From NCBI RefSeq assembly GCF_026242195.1, contig NZ_RKLV01000009.1, forward strand, positions 1-64,000: a stretch of 64,000 bases of DNA. Direction: 5' to 3'. Both the position numbers and the translations under genes were made by a program. Of this stretch, positions 1 to 7,230 are shown piece after piece. Within the stretch, counting starts at the first letter, position 1. Each line of letters opens with the position of its first letter. The notes under the pieces are model-generated. The model did not search any database, was not told the origin of the DNA, and saw only the letters and a program-made list of their open reading frames with translations. This DNA is from Halorutilus salinus (GTDB lineage: Archaea; Halobacteriota; Halobacteria; Halobacteriales; Halorutilaceae).

Positions 1-1422
1 GACTGGCTCGACGACCTCTCACTTAACGACCTCTGTACACTGATCTATACCTCCGGTACCACCGGACAGCCGAAGGGGGTCGAGATCAGCCACGGTAACT
101 TCCGCGCCTGTCTCAACCAGATGTGGAAACGTCTCGGGCCCCGTCCCGACAAGCCCGACGAGATGGTAACGCTCGACGACGACCTACGTATACTCTCTTT
201 CTTACCTCTCGCGCACGCATTCGAACGCTTCGTGCATTTTTCGATGCTAACCGCGGGAGCGACGATAGCGTACGCCGAGGACGTCGAACCCGAACCGCTA
301 CGCGAGGATATGCGTAAGATACGTCCGAACGGAATCGCAACAGTACCACGTCTACTCGAAAAGATATACGACGCCGTACTCGAACGCGCTTCTGGTTCCT
401 TCGTCGGTCGCCGTGTCTTCGACTGGTCTGTCTCCGTCGGTCAGGACTGCTGGGGTTTCTACGAGTCGTGCGACGAACCCACGGGCGTCGCGTACTACAC
501 ACGTGACCTTCCGCCCGTCCTACGCGCCAAGCACGCCGTCGCCGACAGACTCGTCTACAGCCGTATACGTGAGGCGCTCGGCGGCGAGATAGAGGGCTTC
601 CTAAGCGCGGGCGGAAGCCTGTCGGAGGATCTCGCACGGACGTACCTCGGCATGGGGCTACCCGTCTTCGAGGGGTACGGTATGACGGAGGCTTCGCCTG
701 TTATCTCCGTCGCGCCTCCCGAAGAGCCGAGGGTAGGAAAGCTCGGTCCGCCGTTGTGCGACGTCGAGGTGCGCGTGGACGTATCGCGTGTAGGAACGAG
801 CGTCGTCGAAAACGACGCGCTCGACGGCGAGGTGGGCGAGCTACTCGTCCGTGGACCCAACGTCTTCGGTGGGTACAGGAACAAGCCGGACGAGACTGAC
901 GAAGCGTTTGAGGAGGCGGACGACGACGGCGACGACTGGTTCCGTACGGGCGACGTCGTCGAGGTGGGCGAGGACGGCTACCTCCGTTTCGTCGACCGCG
1001 TAAAGAGCCTCGTCGTCCTCTCGACGGGGAAGAACGTACCCGCGGAACGCGTCGAGGACGCCGTCGTAGCCTCGGAGTACATCGATCAGTGTATGCTCGT
1101 GGGCGATGAGCGCAAGTTCGTCGGCGCACTCGTCGTCCCCAGCGTACACAGGATACGTGACCGCGCGGACGAGGAAGGTCTCGACCTCCCCGACAACGAC
1201 GAGGCGCTCGTCAACGACGAAGCCGTACGCGGACTCATCGAGGAGGAGATACAGGAGGCGAACGCCGACTTTGAGGGATTCGAACGTATCAAGGGGTTCC
1301 GGATCGTCGCCGACGAATGGACGGAGGAGAACGGTCTGATGACGCCGACGATGAAGAAGAAACGCAGGGAGATACGTGACGAGTACGCCGACGAGATAGG
1401 GTCTATATACCCCGACGGCTGA
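1..1422 (+). CDS. Long-chain acyl-CoA synthetase (AMP-forming), 5' end outside window
   Basis: The reading frame is open from base 1, so this is the C-terminal about 473 residues of a longer protein. It opens with the AMP-binding P-loop TSGTTGQPKG (bases about 52-81), the signature of the adenylate-forming superfamily. Next come YGMTEASPVIS (bases about 676-710), RTGDV in the hinge region, and the C-terminal lid with a TGKNVPAE motif. The family activates fatty acids to acyl-AMP and then acyl-CoA for beta-oxidation or lipid synthesis. The motif order and the long insertion after the P-loop resemble the FadD15/FAA1 long-chain type. The substrate cannot be read from sequence. The stop codon abuts the stop of the convergent redoxin gene. 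Confidence 0.93.
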   Translation, partial: DWLDDLSLNDLCTLIYTSGTTGQPKGVEISHGNFRACLNQMWKRLGPRPDKPDEMVTLDDDLRILSFLPLAHAFERFVHFSMLTAGATIAYAEDVEPEPLREDMRKIRPNGIATVPRLLEKIYDAVLERASGSFVGRRVFDWSVSVGQDCWGFYESCDEPTGVAYYTRDLPPVLRAKHAVADRLVYSRIREALGGEIEGFLSAGGSLSEDLARTYLGMGLPVFEGYGMTEASPVISVAPPEEPRVGKLGPPLCDVEVRVDVSRVGTSVVENDALDGEVGELLVRGPNVFGGYRNKPDETDEAFEEADDDGDDWFRTGDVVEVGEDGYLRFVDRVKSLVVLSTGKNVPAERVEDAVVASEYIDQCMLVGDERKFVGALVVPSVHRIRDRADEEGLDLPDNDEALVNDEAVRGLIEEEIQEANADFEGFERIKGFRIVADEWTEENGLMTPTMKKKRREIRDEYADEIGSIYPDG

Positions 1423-1998
1423 CTACTCCCACTTTATAGAACAGCCCTGTGACGGCAGGAATCCCTTGTCGACCTCTTCTCCCGCGAGTACCGAGCCGAT
1501 AGCCTCACGCATATGGTGCTTCGTGGGTTCGTCGTCGGGGTTGAGTGCGTCGTCGAGGCGTCCGTGGTAGACGAGCACGAACCTCCCGTCACGGTTTTCG
1601 AAAAGGAACGGATCGGGCGTACAGGTCGCGCCGTAGTCGAGCGCCACCTCCTGTGTCTCGTCGCGCAGGTAGGCGTCGTAACGTACCGTACCGTCGTTGA
1701 CAAACTCTTCCATCTTCTCGAACGAGTCGTCGGGGTACTCATCGGCGTCGTTGGGGTTGACGCCGACGACAGCCACCTCGTCGTAGTCCTCAGCGATCCC
1801 GTTTAGGACACCGAACTTCGCCTGAGCGTAAGGGCAGTGGTTACACGTGAAGACGAGTAGAAGCGCCGTGTAGCCGTCGAAGTCGTTGAGGCTGTACGTC
1901 GCGCCGTCTGTACCGCGTAACTCGAAACCCGGAGCGACGTCCCCTTCTTCGAGTTCCTCGCGTTCGGACTCTTTTAGCGCCATGACGGCGAAAGGCAT
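1423..1998 (-). CDS. Thioredoxin-fold redoxin (AhpC/TSA-TlpA-like)
   Basis: A 191-residue protein with an N-terminal strand region typical of peroxiredoxins (VAPGFELRGTDG), then the CxxC pair C52-N-H-C55 in FTCNHCPYAQ, and a Pro in CTPDPFLF that matches the thioredoxin cis-Pro loop. This family reduces disulfides or peroxides in the cytosol; no signal peptide is visible. Two in-frame starts exist, 1998 and 1983 (MALKES). The first is chosen because a TATA-like box (2028-2034, read leftward) lies about 33 nt upstream. That box seems to be shared with the divergent DUF2892 gene. The physiological substrate is unknown. Confidence 0.85.
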   Translation of the reverse strand: MPFAVMALKESEREELEEGDVAPGFELRGTDGATYSLNDFDGYTALLLVFTCNHCPYAQAKFGVLNGIAEDYDEVAVVGVNPNDADEYPDDSFEKMEEFVNDGTVRYDAYLRDETQEVALDYGATCTPDPFLFENRDGRFVLVYHGRLDDALNPDDEPTKHHMREAIGSVLAGEEVDKGFLPSQGCSIKWE

Positions 1999-2027
1999 CC
2001 GCCGAACAAAGAGGTTGTGGTGCCGGA

Positions 2028-2034
2028 TTTATTA
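2028..2034. promoter_or_regulatory. Shared TATA-like box between redoxin and DUF2892 genes
   Basis: TTTATTA lies with its centre 26 nt before the ATG at 2057, which fits a leaderless transcript. Read on the other strand it is TAATAAA, about 33 nt before the ATG at 1998. Only 58 bases separate the two divergent genes. Inference from spacing and base content only. Confidence 0.5.
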
Positions 2035-2056
2035 GCTTTGAGCACGTAGCAAAGGT

Positions 2057-2299
2057 ATGGCGAACCTACAGAAAAACGTCGGTAGCTACGACCGTGGTCT
2101 GCGTGCAGTAATAGGGATAATCGCGCTGGCGATCGGTGTCGCGGGTATCGCGGGTGTCGGAGGTGTAGGCGAGATACTGGGTACGTACGGGGGTATCGTC
2201 GTCGGGATCGCGGGCGGTATAACGGCTTTCACAGCCGTAACGGGGTTCTGCGGTGCGTACAAGCTTCTCGGCGTCGACACCTGCGACATAGGAGAATGA
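2057..2299 (+). CDS. DUF2892 (YgaP-type) small membrane protein
   Basis: 80 residues. The N-terminal NVGSYDRGLRAVIG is the characteristic DUF2892 opening, followed by two Gly/Ala/Ile-rich membrane helices (about residues 17-36 and 40-62) and the family-typical CGAYKLLGVDTC tail. In bacteria this domain can be fused to rhodanese (YgaP); alone its role is unknown. The TATA-like box 26 nt upstream supports a leaderless start at this ATG. It overlaps the next gene by 4 bases (ATGA), so the two are probably co-translated. Confidence 0.88.
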   Translation: MANLQKNVGSYDRGLRAVIGIIALAIGVAGIAGVGGVGEILGTYGGIVVGIAGGITAFTAVTGFCGAYKLLGVDTCDIGE

Positions 2300-2757
2300 C
2301 AGACGACGTGGTCGGTATAGCGCGCCAGACGCTCGACACGGCTCTGGCGTCCGCCGACGACAGCCATCCGTCTAAGTTTGTCGCCCATCTCCGCGCGACC
2401 GATGCTCGTGACTTGGATGTTGACAGTGACGGACGTTTACTGACCGAGATCGTCTTCGCCCCTGAGTCGGGTTCGAGACGCGGCGATGTCTTCCGTGTAC
2501 TCGGCGTCGACGCGGTTCCGCGTAGCGCGTCGATCGTCGGCACGGTTGCGTCCGCGCCGTCGGGCGAACTCGAAGGCGAGGACTACACGCGTTTCACCAA
2601 CCGTGGACGTGTCCATGTCGTCGTATTCCCGCCGTACGACGAAGGCTCGTGGCGCGCTTACGGCTCCGACGGTGCGGAGCGTGAACTCAGAACCTTCGAT
2701 GTCGAGTTCGACGAAACGGGATGGCTCGACGTTCTTTCGCCTTTCAGGGAAGCTTAG
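2296..2757 (+). CDS. Degenerate JAMM/MPN-like protein (predicted inactive)
   Basis: 153 residues. It aligns by eye with the JAMM protease at 41735-42229: VVGIARQTL against VVGIADETL, DDSHPSKF against ADSHPNEF, VGTVASAPSG against VGTVHSHPSG, PPYDEGSWRAYGSDG against RPYDRDTWRCYSSEG. Every metal-site position differs: the catalytic Glu is Lys27, the two His of HxH are Ala85 and Ala87, and the Ser/Asp pair is absent. So the fold is probably kept without metallopeptidase activity, as in MPN-minus subunits. Start by 4-base overlap with the DUF2892 gene. The 3' end overlaps cca (convergent) by 14 bases. Function unknown. Confidence 0.8.
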   Translation: MTDDVVGIARQTLDTALASADDSHPSKFVAHLRATDARDLDVDSDGRLLTEIVFAPESGSRRGDVFRVLGVDAVPRSASIVGTVASAPSGELEGEDYTRFTNRGRVHVVVFPPYDEGSWRAYGSDGAERELRTFDVEFDETGWLDVLSPFREA

Positions 2758-4099
2758 GGTCGAAGTACTCCGCGAACCACGCACCGAACTCGTCGAGTAG
2801 CTCCGTACAGTCCCCGTTCACGAGTACGTCGTAGCCGTTGCGTATCTCTTCACCGACGTGTTTTCCGGTGCCTATTTCGAGGAAGTCGTCGGAGCGCACA
2901 AAGCCGTCGACGGTCGTATGTTCGCGTTGGCGCTCGACGACGTACCTCCCGTCCTCTATATACGGTCCGACGACATCGGCGTCGTCGTACTTTCGGACGA
3001 ACTCCGAGGCGTGTTCACGTACGTGTACAGGGGGGCCCGGATGTTTCTCGACATTCGACTGCTCGCCGACGTTGGCTTCGACGAGTATGACGGCGTTTCT
3101 GTCGGCGAAGATCTCCGACCGCAGTATGTCGAAGCCGAGACGTTCGAGTTCGTCGACGAGCGAGGTTTGTGTCTTACGTAGCTGGGGATAAAGCTGGTCG
3201 TCGACGATACCGGGGGCGTCGAAGACGACGGCGACCGTACGCGTTCCGCGTTCCTCGACGGTTCGGCGCAGGCTCTCGGCGTCGATCGGTTCGGGATCTT
3301 CGGGGAAGAAGAGGCTTCTGTCGGGGGATCCGAGCCAGCGGCGCGAGGCGTCGATCAAACGCGCGAATGAGTCGTCGGTCACGACGGAGGCGACGTTACG
3401 CGACGGGTCGACGGGGTCGACGACGATAAGAGGTCCCGCGAGGTCGTCGGAGGTCGGTTCGCGGGGTTCGATACGGACGGGCGGCGACCAGTCCGCCACA
3501 GCCTCGACGACCTGCTCGAACCCACCGTACCTGTGTACGAGGAGTTCGCACAGGTAGCCGCTGAGTCCGCGCGTCCGTAGGTCGCTACCGTAGACGCCCG
3601 CGCCACGTCCGAAAGCCTTGAGAAGACGTACCTCGTCGCCGAAGTTGGCGTGTTCGTCCGCGATACCTCGGACGTACTCGTTGTGGAACGGAGTACGGTC
3701 GACGGCGCTTCTGAGTTCGTCTGTCGAACCGAGGTCGTAGCACGGCACGATGTCAACGTCGTACCCCGACTCGTCGCCTTGGACGTACGGATGTTCGGCG
3801 TACTCCACGGTTCCGTCGGGGAAGACGGCGCGTCCGACATCGAGACCGACGGTTTCGAAGCTTTCGCGGTCGAGTTGGGTCGGTAGGAGGAGGAAGACAT
3901 CGATGTCACGGTCACCCGAAAGCCACGTGTCGCGCGCCGTGCTACCGACGAGCGTCACTTCGCCGTCGACGCCCGTTTCTTCGAGGGCTTCGAGCGCCCT
4001 GTCACGAACGTTCTCATAAGCCTCGCGCAACGCCCCTCTCTCGTCATCCGACGGGCTTACCTCGTCGAGAACGTCTTTGAGGATCGGGTCGCGGCTCAT
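2744..4099 (-). CDS. cca: CCA-adding enzyme (archaeal class I tRNA nucleotidyltransferase)
   Basis: 451 residues. The nucleotidyltransferase signature VGSTARDTWLSGDRDIDVF near residues 50-70 carries the GS motif and the DxD metal-binding pair of the class I archaeal enzymes, and the length fits (about 440-460). The enzyme adds or repairs the 3' CCA of tRNAs. It is needed here because none of the three tRNA genes in this window encodes CCA. The start is ATG at 4099, overlapping the upstream gene's stop as ATGA; a GTG two codons earlier (4105) is also in frame. Convergent with the JAMM-like gene. Confidence 0.95.
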   Translation of the reverse strand: MSRDPILKDVLDEVSPSDDERGALREAYENVRDRALEALEETGVDGEVTLVGSTARDTWLSGDRDIDVFLLLPTQLDRESFETVGLDVGRAVFPDGTVEYAEHPYVQGDESGYDVDIVPCYDLGSTDELRSAVDRTPFHNEYVRGIADEHANFGDEVRLLKAFGRGAGVYGSDLRTRGLSGYLCELLVHRYGGFEQVVEAVADWSPPVRIEPREPTSDDLAGPLIVVDPVDPSRNVASVVTDDSFARLIDASRRWLGSPDRSLFFPEDPEPIDAESLRRTVEERGTRTVAVVFDAPGIVDDQLYPQLRKTQTSLVDELERLGFDILRSEIFADRNAVILVEANVGEQSNVEKHPGPPVHVREHASEFVRKYDDADVVGPYIEDGRYVVERQREHTTVDGFVRSDDFLEIGTGKHVGEEIRNGYDVLVNGDCTELLDEFGAWFAEYFDPKLP

Positions 4100-5625
4100 A
4101 TCCACTCGGCGAACGTCTCGTGGTCGTCGGTTCGTGATATATACTCGCGTTGCATCCCGTGTACGGCTTCCTCGAACGAATCACCGTCTTCGAGGGCTTC
4201 GCGTACGCGCTCCTTCTTCCAGACGCTCGGTGTCGTACGTTCCTCCCAACGTGTCCGTAACGGGGTGACGTACTTCTCGTACGTCCCGTCGTCGAAGCCG
4301 TGTCCTTCGAGACCGAGACGCGCGTACTCGAAGAGTTCGTCGTAGATCACGTTCTTGTCGTGGGTAACGTCGCCGTCCCTGTCCACCCACGCCATACGTG
4401 CGTCTATACCGTTCTCGACGACGTTGTAGAAGGAGTCGCGCGCCTCGCGCCATCCGAGTGAGGGTAACGGATGGTTGTCGACGACCATACCGGCGAGAGC
4501 GCCCGACACGAGGGTGTGGAGACCGATTATGTCGCGTACCGTGGGCTGTGTAGGCAGGGGTCTGTACTCGATACGTACGGAACGTTCGTCGTTGTCACCG
4601 ACGGCTTCGCCGCCTATGACGGCGCGCAACCAGCGCCAGTAAGTGCCGCGTTTGTACTCGAACTCCCAGAACTCGTCTATGTAGCCCTCGTCGGTTCTGT
4701 CGTCCCATTCGCTCAGAAGGGGCGAGTAGGGCGTGTCCTCGACGACCTTGTCTACGACATCCACCGTCTTATCGATGTCGCGCGGGAAACGCACCTTCTT
4801 GTCGTCGTACTCGCCGGGCGGGTTTACGGAAGCCTCGAAGACTGGGATACGTAGCTCGTCGTACGTCTCGTCGACGAGCGACGCATCGGGGTCGTCGTAA
4901 AGATCGGGCGGAAGGAACGGCGAGTTTGTCGATAGTGCGAGGACGGGAGCCATCGTACGTATCGCCGTGTTGTAGTAACGCGGCAGGTCGTCGGAGTCGG
5001 GTATCTGGAGATGGGGCTGTACGGATGTAGCCAGAGACTCGGCGAGTATGGTCGGGAAACGTAACGACGCGCCGGGGACGTCTATCTCAACATCACCCGC
5101 TATGTCGATGTAGTAGTTGTCTATCGCCTCGTACCGTGAGTCCGAACGCATGTTCTCCGCGGACACGAAGCCGTCGTCGGTCTCGACCGAACCGAGGTAC
5201 TCGGCGCTTCCCTCCGCGGGCGGTACCGTCCAGATCGAGTCAAGAACGAACCGCTGACCTTCGACACCGTGGCGTCCGAGCGCTTCGTCGGCTTCGTCGA
5301 GCGTCTCGTTTACCTGCTCCTCCTGTGCCCTAAGACTATCGTCGTCGAACACCGTAGGGGACGTGTTTATCTCTGCGTTGTGCAGACCGAGTTCCTTGTT
5401 TAGACCGTCGCCGCAGTCCTCGAAGACATCGTCAGGGACACGCGCCAGCCTCCCGTCTCCGCCGACGGCGTAGACCTCGACCTCAAGACCCACGGTGAAG
5501 TCAGGGTTGTCGAGACGGCGTTCGCGTATCTCGTCCTTGAGGAACTCCGCCTGTTCGTCGACGCGTTCCTCGAACTCGTCGAGCGTTCCGTCGTCGAGCG
5601 ACTTGCGTATCATCTCTCGTTCCAT
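4096..5625 (-). CDS. GCS2-family glutamate-cysteine ligase-like protein
   Basis: 509 residues from the ATG at 5625. The early GLEVEVYAV segment matches the acidic metal-binding strand of the GCS2 carboxylate-amine ligases. Further on, LHNAEINTSP, SVQPHLQIP and IRTMAPVLALSTNSPF follow the pattern of this family. GCS2 enzymes form gamma-glutamyl bonds; haloarchaea use gamma-glutamylcysteine as a major thiol. This protein is longer than typical GshA, so another substrate is possible. A longer frame reaching 5700 is rejected because its extra residues are compositionally unlike the rest and run toward the tRNA promoter. Translationally coupled to cca. Confidence 0.75.
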   Translation of the reverse strand: MEREMIRKSLDDGTLDEFEERVDEQAEFLKDEIRERRLDNPDFTVGLEVEVYAVGGDGRLARVPDDVFEDCGDGLNKELGLHNAEINTSPTVFDDDSLRAQEEQVNETLDEADEALGRHGVEGQRFVLDSIWTVPPAEGSAEYLGSVETDDGFVSAENMRSDSRYEAIDNYYIDIAGDVEIDVPGASLRFPTILAESLATSVQPHLQIPDSDDLPRYYNTAIRTMAPVLALSTNSPFLPPDLYDDPDASLVDETYDELRIPVFEASVNPPGEYDDKKVRFPRDIDKTVDVVDKVVEDTPYSPLLSEWDDRTDEGYIDEFWEFEYKRGTYWRWLRAVIGGEAVGDNDERSVRIEYRPLPTQPTVRDIIGLHTLVSGALAGMVVDNHPLPSLGWREARDSFYNVVENGIDARMAWVDRDGDVTHDKNVIYDELFEYARLGLEGHGFDDGTYEKYVTPLRTRWEERTTPSVWKKERVREALEDGDSFEEAVHGMQREYISRTDDHETFAEWI

Positions 5626-5649
5626 TGGGCATCGATGGAAGGCGACCGA

Positions 5650-5686
5650 CTTTACGCTTGCGGCGGGACGAAGAAAAAGGCTTAAC
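5650..5686. promoter_or_regulatory. Divergent TATA-like boxes for GCS2-like gene and tRNA-Asn
   Basis: Leftward: TTTACGC near 5650-5656, about 29 nt before the ATG at 5625. Rightward: GGCTTAAC at 5679-5686, about 30 nt before the tRNA-Asn 5' end. Assigned from position only. Confidence 0.4.
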
Positions 5687-5712
5687 ACAGACGCCGCCAA
5701 AGCCGTAACCGA

Positions 5713-5785
5713 GCCGCCGTAGCTCAGCTGGTAGAGCGCCTCGCTGTTAACGAGGTGGTCCCAGGTTCGAGTCCTGGCGGCGGCG
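5713..5785 (+). tRNA. tRNA-Asn (GTT)
   Basis: The acceptor stem GCCGCCG (5713-5719) pairs with CGGCGGC (5778-5784), followed by discriminator G. D arm GCTC..GAGC, anticodon stem CTCG/CGAG with loop CTGTTAA giving anticodon GTT, and T arm CCAGG-TTCGAGT-CCTGG (5761-5777). The 3' CCA is not encoded. No intron. Confidence 0.97.
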
Positions 5786-5847
5786 TCGAACAGTCCGACC
5801 GTACTGTACCGAAACTCGAAAACGTCCCGGTGACGTAGTACAACCGA

Positions 5848-7224
5848 ATGAGTCTACGACCGCGCGAGAGAGCGTATACAGCCTACCGGTTCGGTGTTAT
5901 TGTTGCGGCTTTCGTGCCGTTGGCTTTTACCTTCTTACGCGACAGAAAGCGTTTCATCCTCTTCGGAAGTAGACGTCATGTTTCCGACGAGGAGCACCGT
6001 AGACGCGCCGAGTATCTTCTGAACACCTTCCTGTCTCTGGGTCCTACGTTCATCAAGTTCGGTCAGGTACTTTCGACACGTCCCGATGCGCTACCCGAAG
6101 TCTACACCGAAGTGCTTTCGAAGCTACAGGACGACGTACCCCCCGCACCGTACGAGGAGGTACGTGAGGTCGTATCCGAGGACGTCGGGGATCCGGAGCG
6201 CGTCTTTACGCGTTTCGAACGCGAACCCATAAGCGGGGCGAGCATCGGACAGGTACACGTCGCAGAGCGCGAAGGTGAGAGATACGCAGTAAAGATACTC
6301 CGACCGGGTGTACGTGACCGTATCGAGACCGACCTACGTGTCATAGAGGCGACACTCCCCCTCGTCCTGCGTTTCGCGAAGGAGGGTCAGCGTTTTACGC
6401 TCTCAAACCTCGCCGACCAGTTCAAGGAAGCGATACGAGAGGAGACCGACTACGACCGCGAGGCGCGGTCGATAGAGACAATACGCGAGAATCTGAGCGA
6501 CGAACCCGTCGTGGTTCCGGAGGTCGTCGACGAACTTTCGAGCGACCGCGTGATTACGATGGAGTACGTCGAGGGGACGAAGATAACCGAGGTCGAAGAG
6601 CTACGCGGACGCGGGATAGACACGACACGTGTCGTACAGGATCTTCAGCGCGCTTACATGCAGATGATACTCGAAGACGGCGTCTTCCACGCCGATCCCC
6701 ATCCCGGAAACCTCGCGGTCGCACCCGACGGACGTGTCATCTTCTACGACTTCGGTATCGTGGGACGTGTCTCCGACGAGACGCGCGACGGTATCTTCGA
6801 TCTCTACGTAGCCATATCACGTAACGATATAGACAACATGATAAACTCGTTCATCGACATGGGCGCTCTCGACCCTAACGTCGACAGGGAGATAGCACGC
6901 CGTATGTTCAGGATCATGCTCGACAACGTCCGGGGTCAGGATATAGACGACGAACGCGTCGAGGACATGATAGACGAGCTTCAGGAGGATATGTACGAGT
7001 TTCCGATGCGTGTACCGCGTGATCTCGCGCTTCTGTTCCGCACGACGACGGTTCTCGAAGGGATCTTCTACACGCTCGACAACAGCTACGACTTCTTCCC
7101 CGTCATACGTGACTACCTCGTCCGTAAGAGGATGGGTCCCGTCGGAAGAACCGTCGTCAACATCGCCGTTACGGCGGATCGGCTCGTCTCGCGTTTCGTC
7201 TCTATCTTCCCGGAGAGGACGTGA
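5848..7224 (+). CDS. ABC1/UbiB (AarF)-family atypical kinase
   Basis: 458 residues. Family hallmarks in order: LGPTFIKFGQVLSTRPD (KxGQ motif), SGASIGQVHVA (Ala/Gly-rich nucleotide loop), YAVKILRPG (nucleotide-binding Lys), EETDYDREA, HADPHPGN (catalytic loop) and YDFGIVG (the DFG motif). UbiB kinases/ATPases support isoprenoid quinone metabolism. A hydrophobic segment near residues 15-30 may tether it to the membrane; the usual two C-terminal helices are not evident. It stands alone between tRNA-Asn and the convergent spoVR operon, whose last gene ends 6 bases away. Confidence 0.93.
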   Translation: MSLRPRERAYTAYRFGVIVAAFVPLAFTFLRDRKRFILFGSRRHVSDEEHRRRAEYLLNTFLSLGPTFIKFGQVLSTRPDALPEVYTEVLSKLQDDVPPAPYEEVREVVSEDVGDPERVFTRFEREPISGASIGQVHVAEREGERYAVKILRPGVRDRIETDLRVIEATLPLVLRFAKEGQRFTLSNLADQFKEAIREETDYDREARSIETIRENLSDEPVVVPEVVDELSSDRVITMEYVEGTKITEVEELRGRGIDTTRVVQDLQRAYMQMILEDGVFHADPHPGNLAVAPDGRVIFYDFGIVGRVSDETRDGIFDLYVAISRNDIDNMINSFIDMGALDPNVDREIARRMFRIMLDNVRGQDIDDERVEDMIDELQEDMYEFPMRVPRDLALLFRTTTVLEGIFYTLDNSYDFFPVIRDYLVRKRMGPVGRTVVNIAVTADRLVSRFVSIFPERT

Positions 7225-7230
7225 CGACCG

